From the NCBI GenBank assembly GCA_963082975.1, contig OY720345.1:633001-697000 (forward strand): a stretch of DNA of 64,000 nucleotides, written 5' to 3'. Below the pieces are notes generated by a model. That model did not search any database and was not told the DNA's origin. It saw only the letters and a list, made by a program, of their open reading frames with translations. Shown here in pieces: positions 1-10,999 of the stretch. The number at the start of each line of letters is the position of its first letter. The stretch's first letter is position 1. Source of the stretch: Labia minor. Lineage: Eukaryota; Arthropoda; Insecta; Dermaptera; Spongiphoridae. A program made the position numbers and the translations under genes.

Positions 1-20
1 TATTATCTCTGGCGAGATAG
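1..20 (+). repeat. 3' tip of a HINE-2 (Helentron-like) element
   Basis: The window opens with the terminal palindrome TATCTCTGGCGAGATAGT that ends every complete member of the HINE-2 family (see 7772-8358 and 35650-36255). Only this tip is inside the window, so the rest of the element lies to the left. Confidence 0.6.
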
Positions 21-129
21 TAATAAAAAACAAAAAAAGTCCAATTAAAACTAAAATTTCAATTATATTCATTTAATACATTATTATTATTAAGTGTTCA
101 GTTATCACATACGTATATATGTCTACAGA

Positions 130-420
130 CACACATGCAAAAGCGAAGCTTTGCCGGGTCTGCTAGTCTTATACATAAAAATGTATCGCAAAATGTGTTA
201 CTAAGGCCATCACTCAATAACGCCTGGACCAATTTTGCCAATTCTTTTTTTAAAATTTTCGTTAAGTCCAAGGATGGTTTTTACGGTGAGAAAAAATCGA
301 ATAATTACCGGGAAAACCCTAAAAATAGCCCTTTTTTCCCTATACATATTTTTCAATATTATGCAATATGTAATTGCTATTTTTAAATATTATGCATTAT
401 GTAATTATTAATTGATAAAA
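130..420 (+). mobile_element. Helitron 3' end joined to a second Helitron 5' end
   Basis: A GC-richer block ends in CTAG at 163-166, preceded by a short stem with arms GCAAA and TTTGC (137-154). This is the arrangement of a Helitron 3' terminus. The next base starts TCTTATACATAAAA, a TC-leading Helitron-type 5' end, so two elements abut with no spacer. The second one has no 3' end that I can place. An 83-codon open frame at 135 runs across the junction and is chance. Confidence 0.5.
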
Positions 421-539
421 ATAATACCTGATATGATAATGACCTGGGATTAAACAGAATATTGCATTTTTAGCTTATTCGAATATTGGGATCTGGGTCA
501 AATTCACGTTGGAAGATTTTACGACAAGACACCGCGTGT

Positions 540-765
540 AAAAAAAAGGTTTTTATCTGCACATTGCTCAGATTTTTTGCGTTTCATGACCTCTAGAATC
601 CAAAAGTGATTTTATAATTTTACATGTCTGTCTGTCCGTCTGTCCGGAAAATAAGGATGTTATAGACTCAAAATTGGCTGGACCGATTTCTACGAAATTA
701 CATCACAATATTCTTATATAGGTACCTCTATTTGAACATAGGCTATAAATTTTATTAACATAAAA
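540..765 (+). repeat. dispersed repeat family C (Helitron/HINE-like)
   Basis: The block contains a (TGTC)-type microsatellite and the phrase GGCTGGACCGATTTCTACGA, typical of small non-autonomous Helitron-type repeats of arthropods. Related copies lie in reverse at about 25450-25640 and 60200-60360, and a short piece at 4320-4370. Ends are not defined. Confidence 0.5.
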
Positions 766-782
766 CAATTATTTTTCCTGTT

Positions 783-1170
783 GATCGATGACCCTGGGAG
801 ACGAGAGTAGATTTAGAGTATTTGTGAGATGAGTATTGTTCGCGGCATTTATAGGCCAAGGGAAGATGAGGTCACAGGGGATTGCATGATCTCCAGATAT
901 AGTTGAGGTTATAAAATCGTGAAGGTTGGGATGAGAAGGGGATGTGGCTGGAATGGGAGAGGCTAGAAAGATCGGCGAAAAATATATTTATTTGGGAGAA
1001 ACCGATTGGGGGAAACATCCGGTGGAAGACTAAGGACGCGGTGGGTGGACAATGAAGGAAGGGACAGGGTGGGATTTGGTTATAGCTCAGGAGAGGAATG
1101 TGAATGCTGCGTCTAAGAACGTTCGAGTACTGTAGAGACACAGAGTTAGATAAATATATAATAACATATA
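783..1170 (+). mobile_element. LINE fragment, 3' end (5'-truncated)
   Basis: Similar to the other LINE tails here (4654-5195, 17943-18640, 24780-25270, 26175-26595, 43002-43432). It starts near the conserved phrase meaning T-L-G-D-E-S-R-F-R-V-F and ends near the conserved 3' phrase GAGTACTGTAGAGACACAGA followed by a GATA-like tail. The coding frame is broken by several small indels. This is the C-terminal part of a non-LTR reverse transcriptase polyprotein. I infer an RTE-like or related clade but cannot settle it. Confidence 0.7.
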
Positions 1171-1529
1171 CAATATTATTATTATTATTTGCGTTTGGAC
1201 CATCTGGGATCACGCAAAGCTCCCACTTTGTGGTTGCTTATTTTTTGAAGTAATCCTGCTGTTGCAGGGTTATTTAGAACCAGGCTTGTCAGTTCCTGGA
1301 GCGGGAGGCAGCTGATGTTAAATTGAATTTATTAGAAAATTTTTGTTCTTGTTTGGAATCGAACGCCGACTTCATGTGTAGAAAATTGCCACTATACACA
1401 CACGGCTAAGCTGCCTCCTATATATACAATAATAATATATAATTAATTTACTGATTAAATTTAATATATTATTATATTTTAAATAAGAACACAAACAGAA
1501 ATGAATGTTTTGTAATATAATATATCTAC

Positions 1530-1626
1530 TGAATAAAACAAAATGGATGATAACCTTTTACATACAGACTTTCAACCAAATACTATGTCCATTAGGGAGC
1601 CCCCGTCTAGGTGCGAAGAGCGCCGA
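1530..1626 (+). mobile_element. Helitron 3' segment, truncated
   Basis: The segment carries the shared subterminal phrase found in intact copies (CAAAATGGATGA, then the CCCCCGTCTAGGTG block) but stops inside the terminal hairpin, right after GAGCGCCGAA. No CTAG end is present. Compare 30520-30651, where the same modules end intact. Confidence 0.6.
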
Positions 1627-1866
1627 AATAAAATAAAAATATTTGTTTACTAAAAATAAGTAAATCATTATAAATCGGATCTATTCCGCCTGTAAGATAG
1701 ATATCCATTCTATCCGCTCATAGTTGACGGGGGAATAAATTAACTTGATGAAATGAAACGTTGAGTTAGTTGTTGTCTGAGAAAAGTTCATTCAAAGAAA
1801 ATCTTTAAATGCCAGATTTATCAATATTTTATCGAATATTTATAGGAAGAAATTTATAGACTAATT

Positions 1867-2462
1867 TTTACCGACCGACGATAGTAAGGGAGGTATTGTT
1901 TTCACACCAAATTTCACATGTGGAGATTTTTACATATCTCCACGAATCATGCATTTTCTTAACAGAAAAAAGTATTTTTAGCATGATGTCTGTCCGTTCG
2001 TCCGTCCGTATGTCCGTCTGTCCGTCCGTATAGATGTGTACAGCTTGAACGGCTCAACGGTTTTTGATGAAATTTGGTATAAGTATATTAACTTAATGCA
2101 TCAGTATGATGAATTGATCAACTTTTGGTGCAAATCCGGAAACCGGAAGTGGTAGTATTAGCGATCGACGATAGGAAGGGAAGGGTTATTTTCATACCAA
2201 ATTTCACATGAGGAGATTTTTTACATATCACCACGAATCATGCACTTTGTGGTGGTTTTATTCTCGAGAAAAATCATTTTTATTAGTTTTTTTCTTAATT
2301 TAAAAATATATGACGTCATCCAGCCATTCATGACGTCACAGCCTGGTCTTACATATATATTATAAATAAAATAATATTAAAATTATTTGAAATTGTTTCT
2401 GTAGCTGGAAATTAATTTATTTCAAACCGTCGGTCGGTTCGGACCTGGCCACAGGTCAACTT
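1867..2462 (+). mobile_element. HINE-1, non-autonomous Helentron-like element, copy 1
   Basis: The 5' end carries ACCGACCGACG (1870-1880). Its exact inverse CGTCGGTCGGT lies at 2428-2438, just before a terminal stem-loop GACCTG-GCCA-CAGGTC (2442-2457). A TCCG/TCTG microsatellite lies inside. Subterminal inverted repeats plus a 3' hairpin plus an internal microsatellite is the layout described for Helentron-associated elements (DINE-1 group). There is no long open frame. A second copy is at 13184-13806. Confidence 0.75.
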
Positions 2463-2487
2463 ATTTAATTTCTTTTTATATTCAGAC

Positions 2488-2861
2488 CAGTGCCGGATTA
2501 AGGAATTTTCGGGCCCTAGACAAGGGCAGAATTCCGGACCCCCCACCCATAAAATAACAGAAAATCCATTATTTATTTTATTTTTCATTTAAAAAAATTA
2601 TTATTGAAGAGTACTTTTTGGAAATAATACAGCAGGGTTGGCCACACTTGGTGATACTTAGAGACTGAAAAATCGTGATCGCAAAATTATTTTACCTTTT
2701 TTTTAGAACCATTTTGAAATAATTTTAAAAAAGTATTTTTTTAAAAAAATATTTAAAAGTTTGATCGCAAAAGTGAAAAAATTCACGATTTTTTTACGGG
2801 CCCCTTGAAATTACGAGCCCTAGGCAATTGCCTATTCTGCCTAGGCCTAAATCCGCCCCTG
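2488..2861. mobile_element. hAT-type MITE with perfect 8-bp target duplication
   Basis: The element begins CAGTGCCGGATTAAGG and ends as the inverse of CAGGGGCGGATTTAGG. It is flanked by ATTCAGAC at 2480-2487 and again at 2862-2869, an exact 8-bp duplication as hAT transposases make. It is 374 bp with no coding capacity. The perfect duplication suggests a fairly recent insertion, just right of HINE-1 copy 1. Confidence 0.85.
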
Positions 2862-2869
2862 ATTCAGAC

Positions 2870-3901
2870 ATTAGAAAGCAATTATTGATAATTAATTAAA
2901 ATAAGCTTTACTTTTGATTTTTTTTTTTAATGAAGTTTATAAAACATTTCTTGGTCATCTCTCTCTAAATATACAAAGTTTTTATTTTGAAAACAAAAAA
3001 AGTAAATAAAATTCCAAAGTTGTATTTAAAGAGTAAAAACAGGTTGGAAAATATGTGCTCAATTTAAAACATACAATATGTCATGTCATTATTATAGAAA
3101 TTTGAATGAAAAAGTTTCTACCTTTTGTATTTTATAATAATTTATAGTAGTTCAAAATTGAATGATAGTACTTCTCATTAAACATAGTATTGGTAATAGT
3201 AAATAATAAACAGGTGTAAAGTAATTATGTAGAAAAGTAAATAACATCTTTAGGTGTCACTAAACTTGAAAAGATAATTTTTTAGGCAAACGCACGAGCC
3301 GAATAATGTCTTTTGACTAACTAATAACTGACATATGCTAATGTTTCTCCCTTCGAACAAGACGAGATTCATTTAGAGAGAATAAAATCAATGTAAATAA
3401 ATACTCGAATAAATAAGAAAAACAATTCATTCCATAAGCATTACTCAGTGTCAGAGAAAAAAAAGGAAAATTCGTGGGCTTAACAAAATTAGAATTTCAA
3501 AAGGAAAAATACAATGGATGATTTGAAAAGTCCAAATTATAAACCACATAGATTAGCATATATTATTTAAAAAAGGTGATTTCAGTGTAGGAATTTTAAT
3601 CTTACTCATCAATTGATAATATGCATAAAATAGGAATAAATAACTTTATACGAAAAGTTGCACCCCGAATTAATCGTAAGCTTCTGTAGGACTAATATAT
3701 TATTATTTTTTTATATCTATTTATCATTGATTACTACTTATCAGCGATATAAAGAAAGATAAATAAAAAATTAATCCCTTCAACTAAATCTTATAGAATA
3801 ACCATTATTAAAGGTTAAATAATTATTATGATAGGTGAGATTAATAAGAAATTCTCAATCGAATTAAAATTGATATTGGAATTGAACGACATGTTTCTTT
3901 T
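2870..3901. other. AT-rich intergenic stretch, nothing recognised
   Basis: No gene, RNA or defined repeat could be supported. Open frames are short and of low complexity. Confidence 0.5.
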
Positions 3902-4035
3902 TACTATCTCGCCACCAGAGATAGTATTGCACATTACGAAAATTTTCGATGTTGAGATTTTGATGTTTTTATACGTTTTGAAGGTTCCTGAATCATTTTC
4001 ACTAATGTTGAGAAAAATGTCTGTCTGTCTGCCTC
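3902..4035 (-). repeat. HINE-2 3' fragment
   Basis: Read on the minus strand this is the last ~130 bp of the HINE-2 family, including the terminal inverted block TACTATCTCGCCACCAGAGA and an adjoining TGTC microsatellite. The 5' part is missing. Confidence 0.7.
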
Positions 4036-4069
4036 TCTCTCTCTGTATATATATCTTCTTCTATCTATC

Positions 4070-4370
4070 TTCTATAATAATAAAAGCAAGTGTAATGTGT
4101 CTGTTTGTCTGTCTGTCTGACCGAGCTCTCCAGGCAAATCTATCGCACGCAGGGACATGGAATTTTTTACACGGAAGCACAAAGGGGCTGGCCACCAGAC
4201 CTTGAAGCCCGATTTTCGATTTTTTAATTAGAAAAATTTTAAAAAAAATATAAAGAATATTAATTAAAAATAGTTTAGTTACCATACTAGATCATAGAGG
4301 CGCTGGTGGCGATAATTTGGCGGTAATTTAAATTCTGAGCAATGTGCAGATAAAAATCTTTTTATATAGG
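4070..4370 (+). mobile_element. Helitron-type 5' segment and repeat debris
   Basis: It starts with TCTATAATAATAAAAGC and a TGTCTGTC run, a pattern common at Helitron 5' ends. It shares a block with the Helitron at 5264 (GATCATAGAGGCGCTGGTGG), which supports membership of the same broad group. A short piece of family C follows. Open frames here are incidental. Confidence 0.45.
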
Positions 4371-4648
4371 TATCTATTGATATTTACAATATCTCAATTG
4401 ATCTTATTGGCCTTTTAAACTTTGAAAACATTCACATTACGGCTATAATTTAATACTATTAATTTTTAAGATTATTTTAATTAAGAAAATTTGATCTCAT
4501 AATTGGATTTTCACGTAAGATTTTAATATATAATATATTTTTTAATATTATTTTTATAGTAGTTTAGTGTTATGCTAATTTTATATTTTATTTTTATTTT
4601 GTTTACTCTGATTTTTTTTAAATAAATTAATAACATTTAAAGTAGCAT

Positions 4649-5195
4649 AAAAAAATTAATCGAGGCAGGAAAATTGATGGGGTTTGAAATTAATAGTGAT
4701 AAGACAAAATAAATTAGTATCAGAGAGAATAATATTTGCAAAGAATTTAAATCGAGGTTGCAATCTGGAAATTATTATCAAAGGGGATCAAAATTATTAT
4801 AATAAATTATTAATTGTATTATATGGGTGGGAGGCATGGTCTATAACCCTGGGAGATGAGAGTAGATTCAGAGTATTTGAGAATAGGATTTTTCCCAGCA
4901 TTTATGGGCCAAAGAAAGATGAGGACACCGGGGAATGGCGGAGACTGCATAACAAGGAATTGCATGACCTCGATGCATCTCTAGATATAGTTAGGGTTAT
5001 AAAAGCGAGAAGGCTGGGATCGGCAGGGCACATTGCTAGAATGGGAGAGGAAAAATATATTGGTGGGGAGTTCGATTGGAAAACGTCCGTTTGGAAGACC
5101 AATTGTGAACAGGGCGGACAATGTAGGAAGGAACGTGAGAGAGATGGGACAGGGTAGGAGTTAGAGGGTTATAGCTCAGAATAGGGACACTCGGG
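4649..5195 (+). mobile_element. LINE fragment, reverse transcriptase C-terminal region
   Basis: A 157-codon open frame (4684-5157) reads G-W-E-A-W-S-I-T, then R-F-R-V-F-E-N-R-I, then a S-I-Y-G-P-K-K-D-E block and R-R-L-G-S-A-G-H-I-A-R-M. This is the tail found after the reverse transcriptase domain in many arthropod non-LTR retrotransposons. The 5' part, with endonuclease and catalytic reverse transcriptase, is absent. At about 5190 the LINE sequence switches abruptly to Helitron 3'-end sequence. Confidence 0.75.
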
Positions 5196-5259
5196 GGGGT
5201 ACAGGGGGCGGAGCCCCCGTCTAGGTGTGGAGAGCGCCGAAGGCGCTCGAAGCAGCTAG
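5190..5259 (+). mobile_element. Helitron 3' terminus
   Basis: A GC-rich block with GGGGGCGGAGCCCCC is followed by the hairpin GAGCGCC-GAA-GGCGCTC, a short spacer and CTAG (5256-5259), then T. Hairpin plus CTRR end is diagnostic of Helitrons. The block follows a LINE tail directly, the same junction as at 5857-5976. Confidence 0.8.
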
Positions 5260-5263
5260 TATA

Positions 5264-5976
5264 TCTTATATATAAAATTCTCGTGTCACAAGACTTTGAA
5301 AGAATACTCCTCCGAAACGGCTGGACCGATTCTTATGAAATTTTTTATGTATATTCAGTAGGTCTCAGGGCATGTCAGACTTCCTTTAGAAAACCGCTAA
5401 TTGGTAAGGTGTGCCCAGGGGGTGGAATTTAAATATAATTAGTTTAGTTACAATGCTAGATCATAGAGGCGCTGGTGGCGATAATATGACATCTATATAA
5501 ATTCTAATAGGGAACTTACAAACAGGAATTGTTCGTAGGTGTGCGGGCATGGGCGTTATCTTATGACTTTGCACCCTCAGTTCGAAACTCGCAAAGGCAC
5601 ATTTTTTTCCTTTAAGTATTATATATTTTTTTTACAAATTTATTAATTTTTATTATTATTATTTTAATATTTTATTAAATTAAATTTTATTATTAAATTT
5701 TATTTTATTAAATTTTATTATTAAATTTTATTTTATATTAAATTTTATTTTATTAAATTTTATTTTATTAAATTTTATTATTAAATTTTATTTTATTAAA
5801 TTAATAATTATGTCAATTAATTTTTTCTGCATAAATAAACATATATAAAAAACTATAGAGATGGGACAGGGTAGGAGTTAGATGGTTATAGCTCAGAATA
5901 GGGACACTCGGGGGGGTAGAGGGGGCGGAGCCCCCGTCTAGGTGTGGAGAGCGCCGAAGGCGCTCGGAGCAGCTAG
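5264..5976 (+). mobile_element. complete non-autonomous Helitron, 713 bp
   Basis: The 5' end is TCTTATATATAAAATTCTCG (5264 on), a well-known Helitron-type start. The 3' end is the hairpin GAGCGCC-GAA-GGCGCTC (5949-5965), a 7-bp spacer and CTAG (5973-5976) followed by T. It encodes no Rep/helicase. Inside are an A/T minisatellite and a ~50-bp LINE tail piece (about 5857-5907) next to the terminal block. It begins four bases after the CTAG of the preceding Helitron. Confidence 0.8.
5641..5810. repeat. A/T minisatellite
   Basis: Irregular tandem copies of units like TTTTATTAAATTTTATTA lie inside the 5264-5976 Helitron. Confidence 0.7.
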
Positions 5977-6007
<31 letters not shown>

Positions 6008-6471
6008 AGACAAGATTACGCAAAAACGGTTTGAGCTAGAATAATGAAATTTGGTATACGGGCATTATTCAAAATTGGTAGTTTTCTATCCACTTTTGAG
6101 AAATGTAGCTCAACCGGAAGAGGGTCATTACCTATAACGTTTTGATTTTTTTCCTCTAAAGTGACCGTAAAAATAAAGATATATGTTTGATAGTTTATCA
6201 TATGATTAAAAATTGTATAAAACTGCTATTGGTATAGAATTTCAGTTTGATCGTTGAAAGTAAACGCGGAATTAATTTTTTAACACTGCAAATCACGCGC
6301 CAACACGTGACGTGGTGCCAACAACAAAGAGCCAAACATGGTGCGCTGGTTTAATAAATATTATTTATTAATTTTAATTTATAATATAGAATTAATTTAA
6401 TTTAATTTAAATATAATTAATATATGTTATTTAATCCAATTCAAATTGCGAGATAGTCGAGTGGAGACACC
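5977..6471 (-). mobile_element. HINE-2 copy, reverse orientation, 3' tip missing
   Basis: The minus strand reads the HINE-2 consensus from the 5' block (GTCTCCACTCGACTATCTCG, inverse at 6450-6470) through the central block to the CA microsatellite. The terminal palindrome is replaced by a TA run that touches the CTAG end of the neighbouring Helitron. Confidence 0.75.
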
Positions 6472-7771
6472 AGATTTATTTTTTTATCTTTCAATGAGCT
6501 TAACATTATATTTTAAAATTTATAAATATTAATTGGTTTTTGTATTCGTGAATTTGCAAAATAAAAACCAGTTCATTTTTTTTTAGTAGTTGATAGGTGA
6601 GCTTAATAAGAAATCGATCAGGTTGACATTGGCAATGAATGACAGATTCCTTCCTATTCATGAATTTGATTAGAATACAATTTCGAGGCTGTCGATTGAA
6701 CTAAACTAAGGAACGACCGACCTTGTCAATACGAAAAAACATTCTCTTTGAAGTATATTAATGTTCAAAGAAGATCGTTAAACAAATAAGAGACAAGAAT
6801 TATAGTCACCTATATTAATTATAGTAGTAAAGAGATGTTAATTATATATATATATATATTTTCTATATGGATAAATTTAAAAGAGAAATACAAAATGTAA
6901 AAATCTATTATATAAATAATTTTGGATGATGATCCGGTCTTTGGGTGAAACTTAATAGCAATCCTAAGGCGAGGCAATTTCTCAAGTCTCACCCTTCCAA
7001 TCCCCACCTCAAGTGCACATATCCCACATTCTAGCATCCAATGATGGATATGATTAATAATCGTCATTAAATCTAATCTATCTAATATCTATAATAAAAA
7101 AAAAAAAACTTTAAACAAAAAATTATTGATTTTAATAATATATTATAATGTAAATAAAGGATATCAGTTACAATATCATTCAAAGAATCCTATTGTACAT
7201 CCTGATATGATAAAATTCTAAATAATAAATATTTATCCATTCATAAATTTTCAAAAGCTAATACTGAAAAATATTTTGAATAATACCAAATGAAAGCGGC
7301 TTCTTTCTCTTTAATTTATCATTTAATGCGCAAATTCTCAAACAATAATAGATTGAAAAATCAATTATAAGAAATCAATATTTTTGTGAGAATCATTTTT
7401 CGTCTTCTTTATGTAAAATACCGACAAATTGTTGATATAATTTTTATTTAACAGTTCATTAAATCAAGAAAATAATATTTCTTAAATACTTAAATATGTA
7501 TATACGATACATACGTAGAGTTTCTTCATTTTTCATATAGTTAAACTTTTAAACATTTTGAAGAAATCAACTTTTAATTATGTAGATTGTTTTAATTTTA
7601 TAAAATATAATAACATTTAATCATTATTTAAATAACAAAATAAAAATTATTTTAAAATTTCTTCCAAAAGAAAAATTTCGAAACAAAATACAAATCATTT
7701 ATTAATGATACGATCATTACAAATATATACATAATGTTAATTCATATTAAGTATGCTTTATTTATTTAAAT
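6472..7771. other. AT-rich stretch without recognised genes
   Basis: I see (TA)n at 6845-6860 and a slightly GC-richer patch at 6930-7065 with a short minus-strand open frame (6819-7067) that resembles nothing I know. Nothing else is supported. Confidence 0.5.
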
Positions 7772-8358
7772 TAGCTGGAGTGTCTCCACTCGACTATCTC
7801 GCAATTTGAATTGGATTAAATAACCTAAATTTAATTAATTATAAATTATAAATAATAAATATTAAACCAGCGCATGTTTGGCTTTTTGTTGATGGCACCA
7901 AGTCACGGGTTGGCGCGTGAGATTTGCAGTGTTAAAAAATTAATTCTGGTAATTTCAGCGAATCAGTCAAGCTGAAATTCTATATATAGCAGTTTTATAC
8001 AATTATCAATCATGTGAAAAATTATCAAACATATATCTTTATTTTTACGGTCACTTTAGAGGAAAAAAAAATAAAACGTTGTAAGTAATGACCCTCTTCC
8101 GGTTGAGCTACATTTATCAAAAGTTGATAGAAAACTACGAATTTTGAATAATGCTCATGAACCAAATTGCATCATTCTAGCTCAAACCGTTTTTGCGTAA
8201 TCTTGGTTACATACACACAGACACACACACACACACACAGACATTTTTCTCAACTTTAGTGAAAATGATTCAGGAACCTTCAAAACATATAAAAACATCA
8301 AAATCTCAACATCGAAAATTTTCGTGATCGCAATACTATCTCTGGTGGCGAGATAGTA
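7772..8358 (+). mobile_element. HINE-2, near-complete copy
   Basis: A reference copy of the family. The 5' end has a small palindrome TGGAG-TGT-CTCCA followed by CTCGACTATCTCGC. A body of about 590 bp contains CA repeats near 8215-8240. The 3' end is CTATCTCTGGTGGCGAGATAGT. The 5' ACTATCTCGC is the inverse of the 3' GCGAGATAGT, so the 3' arm can pair with either the 5' end or its own hairpin. It has no coding capacity. The structure suggests a Helentron-associated (HINE) family, but no matching autonomous element is in the window. Confidence 0.7.
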
Positions 8359-8865
8359 AAAAAAATTGTAATAAATAGGTTTATAAGTGACACAGAGCGA
8401 TAGGACGCAAGCCTATTTACATTTTATTGACATTATTTATAAATAATACATTGGTCGATAAAAATGCAATTTTTTTCATTCATAAGAATAAAAATAAGAA
8501 ATTTTGATTACATTTCTGAATTCAGTGTTCAGTAATTAGATTCCTTTAGATTCTAGTTTTATTATCCTATATAAGTATAAAGGGCGAAACTTATGTTTCA
8601 TTTAGTTCAAGAGAAGATTATTTGTAATTAAAATTATGGTTACTTTTAGTTGTTTTAGAGCTATTATAGTTAAATCTTTTGTTGTGTTTAAGGAACTATT
8701 TTCTATTTTAGATAATGTGTGTTTCTACCACTTTTTTCTGTCTATTTTTATAATGGTTTTGGACAAAATAATCTATTTTTATTAATATAAATATAAAAAA
8801 GGTGAAATAATATATCATCTATTTCTGCTATATTTTAAAGTATTTTAAAGTAAAATAGCAATTCA

Positions 8866-8899
<34 letters not shown>

Positions 8900-10429
8900 C
8901 CGAAATTGATTGTGCAATGTAATATAATAAACACTTTTTTAATAAACTTGTATTCTCAAAGGCGTAGTTGGGTATACATTTTGGGTGAGAGTATTAAAGT
9001 AGTGGGGGAGGCTGTGACATTTTGTTATTCTATGAGTAGCCAATCGGATTCATTTAAGAAATGGCGATTGCGAAGCAACCAGCTGGGCCAAAAGAATCAG
9101 TAATTGCCAATCGAGTAGAGGAGGGGGGCGAGCGCCCACCTCCAAAACCTTTACCAAATTTATGCAGATAGATTCTTTGTGGACAGCAGGAGGAGTTGGG
9201 AAAATGTCAGGGGGTCATTTTTTTACCAAAGTTTATTTAAAAGAAGGGAAATCATCATCTGAGAAACCCCCTCACGATTTCACTATGTATTTTGGAAAAA
9301 TAATTACTAAGAATGGATATTTGGATAAAATGATTTTTATATTCAATAAATCTTGAGTTGGAGGCGGAAGGACAACGACTGTCTCAGGACTGGTTTCTCT
9401 CTCTCTCTCTCTCTCAGCTTCTCTCTTTCATTCCCTTCAACTTAACATTTATATATGAATATATGAATGTCACTTTGTTTTTCTTCAAAGTGTATAATCA
9501 GAAGCTACTGTTTTGAATTTTTTAAATTTACTTTTTCTTCTTGACCGAAAGAAATACGTTAGGAATTAATAAAATGCAAATATTCTTCTAACGTTGTTGT
9601 TTGCTTTGAATCGGTACACCTGCATCATATCTATTTACAAGAGTTTAATGATTCATCGTTTATAAAAGAAAAATGGATATTTTAGATAATATTATAAATA
9701 AATAATAATTAATTAAAACGTGATAATATATAATAATAAAGGATTTTATTTGATCTATATCTATTAAGAGTCCGGCGTATCCGGTGAAGTGTTTCCAAAT
9801 TCAAAACGCTATAAAGAAGTCATATTTCAATATTTTTATTTACTACAAAAGCAATGCTTCACAAACGAAGACAGATTAAATTCGTTTCCATTCCCGATGA
9901 AGCGCTGAATTTGACGAATCCAAAATTTCATATTTTTTTAGTTCATACTCTGGCCTCTAAAATGGACCGAAATCTTGTTGAATGAATTAAAATCTAAAAT
10001 ATGAGTGTAATCATAATACTTTAAAAATTGTAATTTTAATTATAATATTAAAATAGAGGTAAAATAAACGTATGTTATATATTGATTAATTTATAAAAAA
10101 AAAATACTGATTTTAATAATATATATATAGAATATTCGAATATATAATTAAAACCTCTCTCTTTTCTATTCCTCCTCCTTTCCTATTTTAAATTAAAAAA
10201 AAAAACAGAAACAGAAAGTGTTCTAGCTAAATTAACAAATTTAGATGCCTCATGTAACAAATGAAATGGGCTGAAACAGGGGACGACAATTTATAAGTTT
10301 CTTCTAATTCAGATTAGGGCCAGATCGGATAACATTATAATAAATCTGATCTCGCTAAGAACATTCAATATTTCTGTACACAAATTATTCAGAGTCTTAC
10401 TCAAATTGAAATTTATATAAATTAACATA
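8359..10429. other. intergenic; unrecognised open frames and microsatellites
   Basis: The stretch holds (TA)n at 8870-8896 and (CT)n at 9398-9415. A slightly GC-richer patch at 8950-9360 has two overlapping short open frames (8906-9103, 9162-9356) that I cannot match to any family; splice sites are not evident. It may be an old pseudogene or repeat. I assign no gene. Confidence 0.4.
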
Positions 10430-10625
10430 ATGAGACAATGTTTAAATTTTAATGAATGTATATATTGTTAGTTTTATATCGTTAATTAGGTTAGTTTTAT
10501 TTTGATAAATTGTCTCAAGTTTCTAACTTTGAATTTTCTTAAATTTCATTATAAATAAAAATATTCAATAAAAATCAATCAATGAAAATAGAATATCAAA
10601 ATGAAATGATCAAGAAATATTATAT
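10430..10625 (+). repeat. dispersed repeat, inverted partner at 18900-19110
   Basis: The phrase AAATTGTCTCAAG and the following ~130 bp recur in reverse complement at about 18940-19080 with scattered mismatches. The family is unidentified and non-coding. Confidence 0.6.
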
Positions 10626-10626
10626 A

Positions 10627-10999
10627 CAGTGATGCCTCGCATTACGAACGCCTCGCACTAATACTAATACTAATATTTATTAAACCAGCACGTGTGTGGC
10701 TCTTTATTGATGGCACCACGTCACGTGCTGGCGAGTGATTTGCACTCGTGTTAAAAAATTAATTCCGCGTTTACTTTCAGCGATTCAATCAAGCTGAAAT
10801 TCTATACCAATAGCAGTTTTATACAATCTTTAATCATATGAAAAATTATCAAACATATATCTTTATTTTTACGGTCACTTTAGAGGAAAAAAAATCAAAA
10901 CGTTATAGGTAATGACCCTCTTCCGGGTGAGCTACATTTCTCAAAAGTGGATAGAAAACTACCAATTTTGAATAATGCCCATGTACTCTGGCGATATAG
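10627..10999 (+). mobile_element. pogo/Tigger-like terminus followed by internal HINE-2 fragment
   Basis: CAGTGATGCCTCGCATTACG at 10630 follows TA and resembles a pogo/Tigger terminal repeat; only ~30 bp survive. From about 10660 the sequence becomes the HINE-2 body, running to a degenerate end at 10985-10999 (TCTGGCGATATAGT). Part of the HINE-2 3' region, including the CA repeat, is deleted. Confidence 0.5.
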
